Origin: Syntrophobacter sp. SbD2
GTDB lineage: Bacteria > Desulfobacterota > Binatia > UBA9968
DNA length: 64,000 bases
Reading direction: 5' to 3'
NCBI GenBank assembly: GCA_945889495.1
Contig: CAMDBU010000008.1
Span: 1 to 64,000, forward strand
Program-made: the position numbers and the translations under genes
The notes under the pieces: generated by a model
The model's database searches: none
Told to the model about the DNA's origin: nothing
Seen by the model: the letters and a program-made list of their open reading frames with translations, nothing else
Part shown: piece after piece, positions 1 to 8,351 of the stretch
How the letters are laid out: each line of letters begins with the position of its first letter
Position numbering within the stretch: the stretch's first letter is position 1

Positions 1-84
1 GGCTTCCACCATCGTCAGCTCATTACGTAACGATCGTTGTATGATGTCTAGTCGTTTCTCGTCTCTCATCGTCAGGGTTGTCAT
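1..84 (-). CDS. ISNCY-type transposase, N-terminal fragment (runs off window edge)
   Basis: The minus strand from the ATG at 84 encodes 28 residues up to the window edge, containing RDEKRLDIIQRSLRNELT. This resembles the N-terminal helix-turn-helix that opens many ISNCY-family transposases. A second in-frame ATG lies at 69. A GGAAGG ribosome site precedes the start and the IS end repeats lie just upstream. Only the first codons are visible, so whether the transposase is complete cannot be judged. The family call rests on a short recognisable stretch. Confidence 0.6.
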   Translation of the reverse strand, partial: MTTLTMRDEKRLDIIQRSLRNELTMVEA

Positions 85-90
85 CCTTCC

Positions 91-138
91 ACCCTGACAT
101 ATTCACGTTGCCGTTAGACCCTGACAGATTCACTTTGC
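91..138 (-). repeat. Tandem terminal repeats of the IS end
   Basis: Two 21-bp copies lie at 91-111 and 118-138. On the minus strand they read GCAAMGTGAATMTGTCAGGG plus one T, spaced 27 bp start to start. They sit directly upstream of the transposase ATG. Repeated TGTCAGGGT-type motifs are expected at the end of this kind of element, so position 138 is a plausible outer boundary. Confidence 0.55.
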
Positions 139-332
139 TACAACACGCCGTCGTTGGAAAGCTTGACCACGGTTTTCAGGATGCCGGCCAACTGATCGGC
201 GTTGCCGGAGCGATCTTGGGCCGCGAGCCACTGTTCGATCTGGCCAACCATGTCGGTTAAAGTTTTCGGCTGTTGCTCGGTGGATTCCATGATTCTTGCC
301 AATCTAAAGCGCGCGCCCGATCGATTTGCCAT
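138..332 (-). CDS. Small hypothetical protein, possibly truncated by the IS
   Basis: A 64-codon reading frame with an internal ATG at 290 that gives a 50-residue acidic protein beginning MESTEQQPKTLTDMVGQ. No family is recognised. The stop codon occupies 140-138 and shares its last base with the outermost IS repeat, so the present C-terminus may have been created by the insertion. It could also be a chance frame. The stretch from 333 to 537 shows nothing else recognisable. Confidence 0.3.
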   Translation of the reverse strand: MANRSGARFRLARIMESTEQQPKTLTDMVGQIEQWLAAQDRSGNADQLAGILKTVVKLSNDGVL

Positions 333-537
333 GGGCGCGGTTCGCTGTACGGCAAAGTATAAGCGATGGCTGGCGCGGCGGAAAGCTATTTGTCAGGAAG
401 AATGAAATGGATCTTTGGCTGGAGGAGACGCAAGCTGTCAGCCAATTGACAGCGCCCGATGGGCGGCAGGACGAGGAGTCGCGCCGCGCAGTCGGTTTAG
501 CGCGGTTTATTTTGGCGCGATGAAGGGCCTTGGGCGG

Positions 538-1674
538 TCAACTAAGGTCGAAGCCGTAGAGCGCCGCGGCGTTCTTACAGAGAATTTTTTCGCGGTCGGC
601 GGCGCCGATGTTTTTGAAATCGTCGGCGATCTTATCCTGGGACTTGGGCCAAAACGTCGCGCTGTGCGGGAAGTCCGACGACCAGAGAATGTTGTCGACG
701 CCGATTTTATCGCGCAGGTCGAGGCCGAAGGTGTCGTCGATGAAGGTGGCGTAGAGCTGGCGGCGGAAATACTCGCTGGGCTTGAGCGTCAGCTTGGTCG
801 CGAAGGGCGTGCCGCGGAAGCGGATGCCGCGGTGGTCGAAGCGCTCGTCGATGCGGTGGAGAAAAAACGGCAGCCAGCCGCAGTTCAACTCCGCCGACAC
901 CACTTTGAGACCGGGAAATCGCTCGAGCACGCCGGAGATAATCAAAGTCGAAAACGAACGCTCGACTTCGTGTGAATTGATCGCCTGGGCAATTGTCCGC
1001 TTCTTCGAGTTGGAATCCCAATCGACCCATTGAAAGCCGGCGAACTCGTGCAGGCTGAGCGGCATTTTCAACTCCTGGGCGGCGGCCCAAAAGGGATCGT
1101 AGCTGTCGGAGTGAAACGGCAAGTCGTCCGGTGGCGAGGCCCAGATGATCGCGCCGGCGAGGCCCTTCTTCGCGCAGTCGGCCAAATCGAGCGCCGCCTG
1201 TTTGGGATCGTAGAGCGAGATCAGCGCCAGACCTTTCAAACGCTTGGGCGAGTGGGCGCAAAACTCGGCCAACCAATCGTTGTAGACCTGAAAGCAGGCG
1301 CGCTGAAAGCCGGCGTCCCTGATCCAAAACATGCGAAAGCCCAGCGTGGTGTAGAGCACATCGCCGGCGACGCCGTCCTGGTCCATGTCCTTCAACCGCT
1401 GCGCCGGGTCCCAGCCGCCGCGGTGAGCGCCGGCGTAGGAAAAGCCTTCGAGGAGTTTTTGCAATTCCTCCGCAGATTTGTTGGCGCCGAAACCCAAGAT
1501 GACGTTGTGCGGCTCGCGCTCAGCTTCGATATGCCACCAGGCGCCGGGCTGGCCCTTGTAGTTGGTCTCCATATGGGGCGCGCTGGCGCGAAATTTCTCG
1601 GGCAAACGTTCCTGCCACAGGTTCAACGGTTCGCTGACATGGGAGTCGGCGTCAAGGATGATCTGCTGGGCCAT
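538..1674 (-). CDS. Amidohydrolase family protein (Amidohydro_2 TIM barrel)
   Basis: A 378-residue cytosolic protein of the Amidohydro_2 group, which includes ACMSD-like decarboxylases and hydrolases of aromatic-derived acids. The N-terminal metal-site region reads DADSHVSEP (residues 8-16), so the usual HxH is reduced to a single His12. Other expected metal or catalytic positions are His209 (PLSLHE) and Asp334 (WSSDFPHS). A GGGAG ribosome site precedes the ATG. It is followed downstream on the plus map by a second amidohydrolase in the same orientation, probably co-transcribed. Metal content and substrate are not deducible. Confidence 0.85.
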   Translation of the reverse strand: MAQQIILDADSHVSEPLNLWQERLPEKFRASAPHMETNYKGQPGAWWHIEAEREPHNVILGFGANKSAEELQKLLEGFSYAGAHRGGWDPAQRLKDMDQDGVAGDVLYTTLGFRMFWIRDAGFQRACFQVYNDWLAEFCAHSPKRLKGLALISLYDPKQAALDLADCAKKGLAGAIIWASPPDDLPFHSDSYDPFWAAAQELKMPLSLHEFAGFQWVDWDSNSKKRTIAQAINSHEVERSFSTLIISGVLERFPGLKVVSAELNCGWLPFFLHRIDERFDHRGIRFRGTPFATKLTLKPSEYFRRQLYATFIDDTFGLDLRDKIGVDNILWSSDFPHSATFWPKSQDKIADDFKNIGAADREKILCKNAAALYGFDLS

Positions 1675-1772
1675 TTAAGAATCTCCCGCTACGTGAATTG
1701 TTTGTCGTCATTCGAATCGGTCTCGGAATTTCTCCCGCCAAGGCGCAAAGGCGCCAAGGTCAGAGGGGGATT

Positions 1773-2795
1773 TCACCGGCCGTAAAAGCGCCGGGCGTTG
1801 TCGCCGAGGATGGCGGTCTTATGTTCGGTCTTGAGGTCGTTGCGCTCCAACACTTCGTCGATCTCTTCCATGCAGTTGCTCATCGATATTTCATGGGGGA
1901 AGTCCGACGCGAACATGAACGGTTTCGGACCGACGCGGTCGATGGCGTAGGCGAGCGCCTTTTCGTTGCCTTCGCAGCCGACGAAAATCCGATCGTCCTT
2001 GAAATAATCGATGGGGTGGCGCTTGAGTTTCAGGCCGCCATATTCCAACTCGCGTTCGAGGCGGTCGATGACCAGCGGTATCCACGCCGTGCCGCCTTCC
2101 ATGAAGCCGACGCGCAGTTTGGGAAAGCGGTCGAACACGCCGTCGACCATCATGCCGGTCATGGCGATGGCGAGGGGAAACGGCATGCCCAACGCGCGCG
2201 TCGCCGGGAAAACCGTGTAGCTGTTGAAGCCCAGGTTGATATAGCTGCCGCCATGGACGGCCATGACGCAATTTAATTTCTCCGCCTCTTCGTAGATCGG
2301 CCAGAACTCCTGGTGGCTGACATGGCGGGTGAGACCGTTGGACGGAATCATCGCGCCCATGAAGCCCAATTCTTTGACTGAGCGGCGCAGTTCGCTGACC
2401 GCATCGGGCACGTTTTGCATCGGGATCAAGGACACCGCTTGAAACTTATCGCTGCGTTTCAGATAGCGGGTGTGGATGTAATCGTTATACGCCTGGGCAT
2501 AGGCCAGCGCCCAGGTCGGATAGGCGACGTTGCCATAGGCCAAGCCGGCGGTGGGATAGAGCACCGTGTAGTCGGTGCCGGTCTTTTCTAAAAATTTTAA
2601 CCACTCTTCCGGCCCGGTGCTGGGATCGAAGGTGCCCGGCGTGCGCGGCGTGCCGTCGGCCGGAGTGTGAAAATTATCCAGGCTCGGAATCCAGTTCCTC
2701 GTGCCGCGGTTGTTATAGGGCGCCTTGACGAAGGTCAGGATCTCTTCGGCGTTCTCCATGACATGGCCGTCGGCGTCGACGTAATGATTTGGCAT
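1773..2795 (-). CDS. Amidohydrolase family protein (Amidohydro_2 TIM barrel)
   Basis: A 340-residue protein of the same superfamily as the gene at 538-1674 but clearly diverged. It begins MPNHYVDADGHVMEN and carries His181 in MAVHGG, a FMEGG strand near 231 and Asp298 in ASDFPHE, the usual barrel-end metal and catalytic positions. A strong AAAGGAGG site precedes the ATG at 2795. It is probably first in a two-gene operon with the other amidohydrolase, separated by about 100 bp that contain a half copy of the CGCAAAGGCG repeat. The role is likely hydrolysis or decarboxylation of a small organic acid. Confidence 0.85.
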   Translation of the reverse strand: MPNHYVDADGHVMENAEEILTFVKAPYNNRGTRNWIPSLDNFHTPADGTPRTPGTFDPSTGPEEWLKFLEKTGTDYTVLYPTAGLAYGNVAYPTWALAYAQAYNDYIHTRYLKRSDKFQAVSLIPMQNVPDAVSELRRSVKELGFMGAMIPSNGLTRHVSHQEFWPIYEEAEKLNCVMAVHGGSYINLGFNSYTVFPATRALGMPFPLAIAMTGMMVDGVFDRFPKLRVGFMEGGTAWIPLVIDRLERELEYGGLKLKRHPIDYFKDDRIFVGCEGNEKALAYAIDRVGPKPFMFASDFPHEISMSNCMEEIDEVLERNDLKTEHKTAILGDNARRFYGR

Positions 2796-2958
2796 AAAGC
2801 CTCCTTTGGAAATTGTTCGATTGCGGAAATGTATTCGCCCGTCTGGTTATATGGCGAGTGAGATCGGGGCGTCAAGCGCCAATGACCGCTAAGAAAATAT
2901 CTCGGTTCGTGCGCTCTCGTACCGCGTGAGGGATAGCTTTGTGGCGCTTGCCGGATCG

Positions 2959-3251
2959 CTAGGCGAGTCCCAGCCAGCTCCGCAAGGACTGATGCAAGCG
3001 ATCGGCATCCTTCGGCGACAATCGGCCGACGGTTTTCAAAGCTAGGTTTTGGTGAACCGTGTAAAGGCCGCGTTAAGTCCAGACGCCTTCCAGTCATCGA
3101 GCAGAAATTCGCCAGCGAGCAGCGCGGCTGTCTTGCTGGTTAAGGGAACGATAAAAATGTCTTGAGATGAATGCGCTGCGCTTACGACAACCGCAGGCCG
3201 AACCTTGGCGGCGGACAAATCCGAGAATGGATAGCGGACTAGTTGATGATG
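2959..3251 (-). pseudogene. PemK/MazF-like toxin, frameshifted
   Basis: Directly after the antitoxin stop, the minus strand reads LVRYPFSDLSAAKVRPAVVV followed by IFIVPLTSKT, a typical PemK/MazF endoribonuclease N-terminal half. The frame then hits a stop. Shifting by one base near 3060-3065 restores TVHQNLALKTVGRLSPKDAD and a C-terminus ending WLGLA with TAG at 2961-2959. No in-frame start precedes LVRY: the ATG overlapping the antitoxin stop (GGAATGACA) is in another frame, so the start also looks damaged. I infer a dead toxin beside an intact antitoxin. A sequencing error is possible but would have to occur twice. Confidence 0.7.
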
Positions 3252-3455
3252 TCATTCCTGGAGAAGCTGGCCATATACATCGTCCTCGGGATTATCCCAA
3301 ACCGCGTTGAGCGATGATTGGCTCGCCCCCAGCCAGAATTGGCTCTCTTCGTCAGTCATGAGTGTCACCAAAACTTGCGCGCCCTCGGGAAGGTCGATTT
3401 TTTCCAGTGGTTCGATTTTCCCATCGTGGATAAAGGCCCTGAGCGATTTCGCCAT
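3252..3455 (-). CDS. Antitoxin, AF2212-like/DUF104 type
   Basis: A 67-residue protein starting at ATG 3455, chosen because AAGGAG lies just upstream; the longer frame to 3539 has no such site. The N-terminus KSLRAFIHDGKIEPLEKIDL followed by PEGAQV is the characteristic small beta-sheet DNA-binding module of AF2212-like antitoxins. It ends VYGQLLQE. It lies immediately upstream of the PemK-like toxin remnant, the normal order for such pairs. It probably autorepresses its own promoter. Confidence 0.75.
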   Translation of the reverse strand: MAKSLRAFIHDGKIEPLEKIDLPEGAQVLVTLMTDEESQFWLGASQSSLNAVWDNPEDDVYGQLLQE

Positions 3456-3561
3456 GACATGCTCCTTGTAACTGTACGAATCGGCAAACGCATTGATAGA
3501 TAATAGTAGTCCAAGCCGCGTGGCTGTGCAAAGCTCCATGAGGTTTCACGTTGCCTAGCAG

Positions 3562-3690
3562 ACCGTGTCGCAATTCCGTTCATGGTTCGAGAACCTCACC
3601 ACGAACGGAATTGCTGGGTAGTGAATTCAGCTACTTCCCCGTTTGTCCTGAGGCTCTCGAAGGGCGAACGTGCGATTGCGACACAGTCTG
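3562..3690. repeat. Compound intergenic palindrome (TCGAAGGGCGAAC family)
   Basis: Two nested inverted repeats. The inner one pairs GCAATTCCGTTCATGG with CCACGAACGGAATTGC; the outer one pairs the TGTCGCAATT left side with the ATTGCGACACA right side. The segment GTCCTGAGGCTCTCGAAGGG resembles the intergenic repeats at 41213-41302 and 51475-51590. It fills the gap between the antitoxin and the next binding-protein gene. No coding potential is supported. Confidence 0.6.
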
Positions 3691-3768
3691 TAGGCGGGAA
3701 CCGGGCAGAGCCATCGCGAAGCCAGAGTGCTATCACCCGATCCCAGGGGCAGATCCGATGGGTGGGCG

Positions 3769-4749
3769 CTACGGTTTTTTGTACAGTTGGTCGACGAAGC
3801 CTTCGCGTACCAGTCGGTCGATGAGCGAGTTGTCGGCGAAGGTCTCGATGGGTAGACCTTTTTTGCCCATCAGTTCCAAGCTCGCCGCCACTGCTTCGGC
3901 TTCGACGCGCGGCACTCGGTCGACGTATTTGGTCGCGTCGTTATAAATATCCTCGATGGCGCGGCTTTCCTTGAGCCGGCTGAAGTAGGCGATCGCTTTG
4001 ATGACGCGGCTTTTGTTATTCGGATCGCGTAGCGCGGCGACGCCTTCCAAGTAGGCGCGCATGATTTTCTCCAGCGTCTCCGGCGCGCGCCGTTGAAACT
4101 CGCGGGCGACTACCAGTTGGCCCATGGAGTATTGAATGCCGGAGTCGGCGAGCTCGACTAATATTCTATGCGGCGCATCGGTGCGCAGGGTCGCCAGCAC
4201 GGCGGCGTCGATCTGGCGGTGGCGGAAGGCTAGGGCGACTTCTAAAGTTCCGCCCAACTGGCGAATCGTCACGGCGTTTTCCAAACCGACGCGGCGCAAC
4301 AGGATGCGGGTCAAATTATCCGTGGTCGAGCCGAAGCGCGACACGCCGAAAGTTTTACCGCGCAGCTCTTCGACTTTCATCACCTCGGGCCGCGCCCACA
4401 GGCGCAAATAAGGCCGGTTGGCCAGGCTGGCGATGGCGACGATGGGCGCGCCGCCGAGAGCGGCGGCGATCACCGCGTTGGCGCCGGCGATGGCGCACTG
4501 GACATCGCCGCCGATCAACGCCGGCACCATCACGGGACTTGACGAGATGAAAACGAAATTGGCATCGACGCCGTATTTATTAAACGCGCCGACTTCCTGG
4601 GCCATCCACAGGCCGACGGCGGTAGGGCCGGTGCTGGAGTAGCCGAGGGTGAGTTTGTTTTTTTCCGCCGCGTTGGTCGGCGCGGATAGCAGCAGCGCTA
4701 TCAGAGCGGGCGCCACAGCATGGCCGAAACATTTCCATCGTCGTGCCAT
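3769..4749 (-). CDS. ABC-type solute-binding protein, NMT1/SsuA-like
   Basis: A 326-residue secreted binding protein. The ATG at 4749 is preferred to the longer frame because GAGGAG precedes it, a clean signal peptide follows (ALIALLLSAPTNAAE), and the extra upstream codons merely translate a repeat (SFPRRRESRF). The NMT1 fold is visible in WMAQEVGAFNKYGVDANFVF, a GDVQCAIAGANA segment and LRGKTFGVSRFG. Relatives bind nitrate, taurine, sulfonates, pyrimidine precursors or aromatic acids. No permease or ATPase is adjacent. A second NMT1-like gene lies directly upstream on the same strand. Confidence 0.85.
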   Translation of the reverse strand: MARRWKCFGHAVAPALIALLLSAPTNAAEKNKLTLGYSSTGPTAVGLWMAQEVGAFNKYGVDANFVFISSSPVMVPALIGGDVQCAIAGANAVIAAALGGAPIVAIASLANRPYLRLWARPEVMKVEELRGKTFGVSRFGSTTDNLTRILLRRVGLENAVTIRQLGGTLEVALAFRHRQIDAAVLATLRTDAPHRILVELADSGIQYSMGQLVVAREFQRRAPETLEKIMRAYLEGVAALRDPNNKSRVIKAIAYFSRLKESRAIEDIYNDATKYVDRVPRVEAEAVAASLELMGKKGLPIETFADNSLIDRLVREGFVDQLYKKP

Positions 4750-4811
4750 TCGAATCTCCTCGGGAAATAACCTTTGGTAGTCTGCCTCGCTAATGACACT
4801 GACTGCCAATC

Positions 4812-4890
4812 CGTCATACCCGCGAAAGCGGGTATCCAGGTTAATTTGCTGCCGTCTAAATCTGGATTCCCGCCTGCGCGGGAATGACGG
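4812..4890. repeat. Intergenic palindrome, CCCGCGAAAGCGGG family
   Basis: Two small hairpins (CCCGCGAAAGCGGGTATCC and CCCGCCTGCGCGGGAATG) in opposite orientation also pair over the whole length: CGTCATACCCGCG at the left against CGCGGGAATGACGG at the right. This is the widespread proteobacterial REP-like repeat. It lies between two binding-protein genes. A relative is at 24823-24903. Confidence 0.75.
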
Positions 4891-4950
4891 ACGATGGGTC
4901 GAACCCAAGCTAATATTTTCAAACCCACTCGGCCGGTTGGCTGTCAAACC

Positions 4951-5952
4951 TCACCGGTAAACGCTGTCGATAAAACCGCTGCTTTCCAATTTGCGGATGA
5001 AGCGGTCGTCGAAAAATAGTTTTGGCTCTTGGTCTTTGGCTTTGGGATTTCTTTCGGCGATCTCGTCCACCACCGATCTGACATTGTCCATCGTGGGTAG
5101 TGGAACCTTCAGTAGGTACTTAGCGATTTGCACGTCGTAGGTTTCGCTCAATAGGTCGGGGTCGGCGGTGCGCAGGTATTTGCGCAGGACGGTGTAGCTC
5201 AAGGCGCGGTCTTTTTTCATCAGGGCGCTGGCCTCGACGACCGCCGACAGATAGCGCCGCACCAGCTCGGGATCGTTGCGGATGAGTTCGCCGCGGGTGG
5301 AGACGCCGTTGGCGGCGTAGGCGATGTTGAGGGTCGGCAGATGGAGCATTAACCGATTGCCGAGCTTGATCGCGCGGGAGGTTTGCGGATAGCCGAACAC
5401 GCCGCCGTGGATGCGCCCGCCTTGCATGGCGCCGACGATCCATTCGCCGGCTCCGATCTCGGCGATGGCGACGTCTTTGCCGTCGGCCAGGCCGAAGTGG
5501 CGCAGCGCGATGCGCGCGCCGGTGTGTAACGAGGTGCCGTAGCGGCTGATGCCGATGGTTTTGCCGCGCAGCTGCTCGGGTTTTTCTATCTCGGGGCGCA
5601 CCACCAGATTGAGCACCAGGGTCCCGACCAAGGTGGCGACGATTTTGACGTCGAGGCCGCCGATGGCGGCGCCGGCGGTGGTGCCGCCGGCGATGTGGAC
5701 GAAGTCGACTTCGCGCGCGGCTAGCGTGGTGATGCCTTGCAGGCCGCTGGGCATGGCGACGACTTCGACTTGCAGGCCATGCTTGGCGAAAATTCCTGAC
5801 TCATGGGCCGCCCAGGCTGGCGACATGCTGCCGGAGATGCTGGTGATGGCGGCACGAATCCTGCGCAGACCGGTTTGCTCGGCGGCATGGGTTATGCCGG
5901 CACAGAGGAAGAACAGGGCAACCAATATTCGCACCAGCCTGCGTCTTGGCAT
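4951..5952 (-). CDS. ABC-type solute-binding protein, NMT1/SsuA-like
   Basis: A 333-residue secreted protein with signal peptide LVALFFLCAGITHAAE. The NMT1 pattern appears in AWAAHESGIFAKHGLQVEVV, a VDFVHIAGGTT segment and LRGKTIGISRYGTS. A GAGG motif precedes the ATG. It is paralogous to the gene at 3769-4749 and probably in the same transcription unit, separated by a REP-like palindrome. The C-terminal KLESSGFIDSVYR matches the ending style of the other NMT1 proteins in this window. Substrate is unknown and no cognate transporter is adjacent. Confidence 0.85.
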   Translation of the reverse strand: MPRRRLVRILVALFFLCAGITHAAEQTGLRRIRAAITSISGSMSPAWAAHESGIFAKHGLQVEVVAMPSGLQGITTLAAREVDFVHIAGGTTAGAAIGGLDVKIVATLVGTLVLNLVVRPEIEKPEQLRGKTIGISRYGTSLHTGARIALRHFGLADGKDVAIAEIGAGEWIVGAMQGGRIHGGVFGYPQTSRAIKLGNRLMLHLPTLNIAYAANGVSTRGELIRNDPELVRRYLSAVVEASALMKKDRALSYTVLRKYLRTADPDLLSETYDVQIAKYLLKVPLPTMDNVRSVVDEIAERNPKAKDQEPKLFFDDRFIRKLESSGFIDSVYR

Positions 5953-6005
5953 CGTAAACCTCAGATGGATTCGCTGGCTGTTGCTATAACCCAGATCGGC
6001 AAAAT

Positions 6006-6416
6006 TTACATCGGCATCTTGGGAAACTTCGGCAGGGCCGGATTCATGTGATCCCAGGGCTGGGCGCTCGACACGTAGACATCCATGGCAGGTTGATACT
6101 GCTTCGGGTCATCTAGGCTACCCGCGGTGATGATCGCCAGATCCGGCATGCTGTTCGACTTGCCAATCAGTCGTGCACCGCAGTCTGGGCAGAAGCCACG
6201 GCTAACGGTGTTGCCGCTGTCGGCTTTCATATCGTGATATTTCACATTGCCGGTGACCTTGAGCGTCGCTGCTGGGATGCCGACTGCCGCTTCATAGGCG
6301 CTGCCGGTGGCCTTCTGGCAGTCGCGACAGTGGCAGTTGCCCATGAAGATCGGATCGGCGGTGGCTTCATAACGGACCTTGCCGCACAGACATCCGCCGG
6401 TAAATTTCGTTGCCAT
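6006..6416 (-). CDS. GFA/CENP-V domain zinc protein
   Basis: A 136-residue protein of the GFA family (named for glutathione-dependent formaldehyde-activating enzyme). The zinc-binding cysteines are visible in GGCLCGKVRY (residues 7-16), NCHCRDCQKATGS (27-39) and FCPDCGARL near residue 75. GAAGGAG precedes the ATG. Enzymatic formaldehyde activation is doubtful for most members, so a zinc-fold protein with thiol-related function is the safe call. A GST gene lies directly upstream on the same strand. Confidence 0.85.
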   Translation of the reverse strand: MATKFTGGCLCGKVRYEATADPIFMGNCHCRDCQKATGSAYEAAVGIPAATLKVTGNVKYHDMKADSGNTVSRGFCPDCGARLIGKSNSMPDLAIITAGSLDDPKQYQPAMDVYVSSAQPWDHMNPALPKFPKMPM

Positions 6417-6451
6417 GGTTTGCTCCTTCGGGTTTGGATTCGTTTCTATAT

Positions 6452-7114
6452 CTAGGCTTTCCAGTGCGGTGGGTAGGTGCGCTGGTAGTTGGGCAGCGCT
6501 TCGATGCGGCCGGCCCAGCGCGCGAGGTTGGGAAAATATTGCGCCAGCGGCAGCCAGTTGAAGTTAAACGGCTGGGCCGCTTCTTTCGATGCCGCGCGCA
6601 GGATTAGCTGTATCATCGGAAAGATCGCGATGTCGGCGGCGCTGATGGTTTCGCCCACCAGCCAAACTCGGCGCGCCAATTTGTCGTCGAGGGCTTTGAG
6701 TTCTTGGCGAATGGTTGCCGCGGCCTGCTGGATCTCCTCGACCTGGTCCAAACCTTTGCCGAAGAACATCGGCCGCACCACTTTGTCACCCGCGCTGGTG
6801 AAATAGGACTCGCACTCGGAGATCGTCTGCCAGATCAGTCCGCTTTCCTCCGCCGTCGTGCCGAACAGCGGCGGGGCTGGATACTTGCGGTCGAGGTAGC
6901 TCATCATCGCCAGCGACTCGTAAACCACGAAGTCGCCGTCCTTCAACGTCGGCACCTTGCCGCGCGGGTTGAGTTGCAAATAGTCCGGCGCTTTATGCTC
7001 GCCCTTGGAGAATTCCAACAGCTTTGACTGGTACTCCAAGCCTTTGACTTCCAGCGTCAGCATGACGCGCCAGGCAAACGGACTGCCGCTGCCCCAGTAG
7101 AGTTCGATGGCCAT
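6452..7114 (-). CDS. Glutathione S-transferase
   Basis: A 220-residue cytosolic GST. The ATG at 7114 with GGAG upstream is preferred to the frame opening at 7159. The N-terminal thioredoxin fold is seen in SGSPFAWRVMLTLEVKGLEY, with the glutathione-binding segment PRGKVPTLKDGDFVVYESLA including the cis-Pro and Glu-Ser pair. The helical domain contains WLVGETISAADIAIFPMI. It conjugates glutathione to electrophiles or isomerises metabolites. It may be co-transcribed with the GFA gene. Confidence 0.85.
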   Translation of the reverse strand: MAIELYWGSGSPFAWRVMLTLEVKGLEYQSKLLEFSKGEHKAPDYLQLNPRGKVPTLKDGDFVVYESLAMMSYLDRKYPAPPLFGTTAEESGLIWQTISECESYFTSAGDKVVRPMFFGKGLDQVEEIQQAAATIRQELKALDDKLARRVWLVGETISAADIAIFPMIQLILRAASKEAAQPFNFNWLPLAQYFPNLARWAGRIEALPNYQRTYPPHWKA

Positions 7115-7164
7115 GGTAAGGGTCTCCTGTCCCGTCAACTTATCGAACAATGATCGCACTGTGA

Positions 7165-7310
7165 ACAGGCACCGGAAAAAAACCGCATACTCGATACTGA
7201 GCGGCTGTGCGGCGACAAATTCACGCCAAAGGTGGTTGGGGCTGTGGCGGCGCTGGTTGCCGAGGGCGCGGCGCCGATCAGTTCAATCCTGCGCGAAGTA
7301 GGTGTGAACG
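7165..7310 (+). other. Possible gene remnant left of the AT-rich island
   Basis: GC-rich sequence in which one plus-strand frame reads LCGDKFTPKVVGAVAALVAE and continues GAAPISSILREVGVN without stop until the AT-rich segment begins. Just right of the island (about 8366-8394) another frame reads PDGKKRERR and stops. These may be the two ends of one small gene split by the island. No start or family is identified, so this is speculative. Confidence 0.25.
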
Positions 7311-7434
7311 TTGCTCGTATATTGAATATACCAGACCAGCGATATTGGATAGACGAGCAACCGCGACAATTGACAACTTATTGATTGCAGGAGTAATTTC
7401 GAATTGATGATTGTTGGATATCCAATATACGAGA
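7309..7434. repeat. Inverted ATATTGGATA-type repeats upstream of the AT-rich gene
   Basis: Three related copies: GTTGCTCGTATATTGAATAT from 7309, the inverted GATATTGGATAGACGAGC ending near 7359, and TTGGATATCCAATATACGAG around 7413-7434, which contains a perfect 12-bp palindrome. The spacing upstream of the gene at 7482 fits operator sites or the edge of an inserted element. Confidence 0.4.
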
Positions 7435-7481
7435 TCTGTTCACTCAATGGTTGGCGCTCCGGAACAATCATCTCAAATTAA

Positions 7482-8351
7482 ATGCAAGAACTAATTGACA
7501 TCATAGAGAAACACAAGGCAATCAACTTTGTTGAACTGCTTAAAACCAAGGAAGGTTTGAAAGAATTTTCCACAATATTTTATGAGGACGTTGCTGAAAT
7601 TTACGACATTGTCACAAGGATCAAGAATGTTGAGAGAAATCCAACAGGATTTTCAATAAACGATGCAGCAATATTAGGGCTTCTTGTCAGGATATGGAAG
7701 TTACTTAAAGAAGTTGTGAAGTATTATAAAGCTGACAACGGACAAATAATTTCACATTTCGACCGGCAAATCGTTGAGTCTGCAATTACAGCGAGCTACC
7801 TTTTGGTAAAAGAAGAGAATGAACTGATAGAAGATTATAGAAAGTGCTCATACAAAAATAGACTTGAAGCATTAGAGGAAGCAGAAACAAAGGAGTTTTA
7901 CAAAACTCCGGCAGGAATTCGGTTGTTAAAATCTATCCGAGAAAAAATGGCCACCGAAGGGTTTGACCAAAACTCATTTGAACAACAAATACGCAGAAGA
8001 TGGAGGCTTGAAGGGAAATCCTTCCGACAAATTTTCGAGCAACTTGAACCTGACGAATTTTATAAACTAATTTACGGCATACCATCAGAGTCATTGCATG
8101 GATCATGGAATGAATCCTTGGATTTTGATCTTGCAAAAAATGATGATGGTACATTTTCCCCACACCCTTTCTACCAGCCCGTTGATGTACGATTTGTCAC
8201 TCCAATCTTACGGCTTACCAATGCCCCATATTTGTTGTGGCTAGAACGAATTGACTGCAAAAATGAATATATTGAAAAGGTATTCAAATGGATAGAAAAC
8301 ATTAATAAACGATTGTTTTTAGCATTTGAAGAAACCTATGACTTGCGCTAA
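7482..8351 (+). CDS. AT-rich orphan protein, DUF5677-like (tentative)
   Basis: A 289-residue, highly charged protein whose codons are strikingly A/T-rich compared with all neighbours (many AAA, GAA, ATA, TTT). No signal peptide or membrane segment is seen. The middle holds HFDRQIVESAITASYLL and YRKCSYKNRLEALEEA, and later YGIPSESLHGSW. This His/Ser arrangement recalls DUF5677-type proteins, a poorly characterised group sometimes found in defence islands; the assignment is weak. No good Shine-Dalgarno precedes the ATG. It sits alone between a GST gene and a GST remnant, so horizontal acquisition is likely. Confidence 0.7.
   Translation: MQELIDIIEKHKAINFVELLKTKEGLKEFSTIFYEDVAEIYDIVTRIKNVERNPTGFSINDAAILGLLVRIWKLLKEVVKYYKADNGQIISHFDRQIVESAITASYLLVKEENELIEDYRKCSYKNRLEALEEAETKEFYKTPAGIRLLKSIREKMATEGFDQNSFEQQIRRRWRLEGKSFRQIFEQLEPDEFYKLIYGIPSESLHGSWNESLDFDLAKNDDGTFSPHPFYQPVDVRFVTPILRLTNAPYLLWLERIDCKNEYIEKVFKWIENINKRLFLAFEETYDLR

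Noticed and set aside
707-1327. Long antisense/alternate-frame ORF of 206 codons over the first amidohydrolase
   Set aside because: Arg/Pro/Leu-rich composition typical of a shifted frame in GC-rich DNA; the other frame has clear amidohydrolase motifs.
4750-4947. N-terminal extension of the binding protein at 3769
   Set aside because: It translates the intergenic palindrome (SFPRRRESRF); the ATG at 4749 has its own ribosome site and signal peptide.
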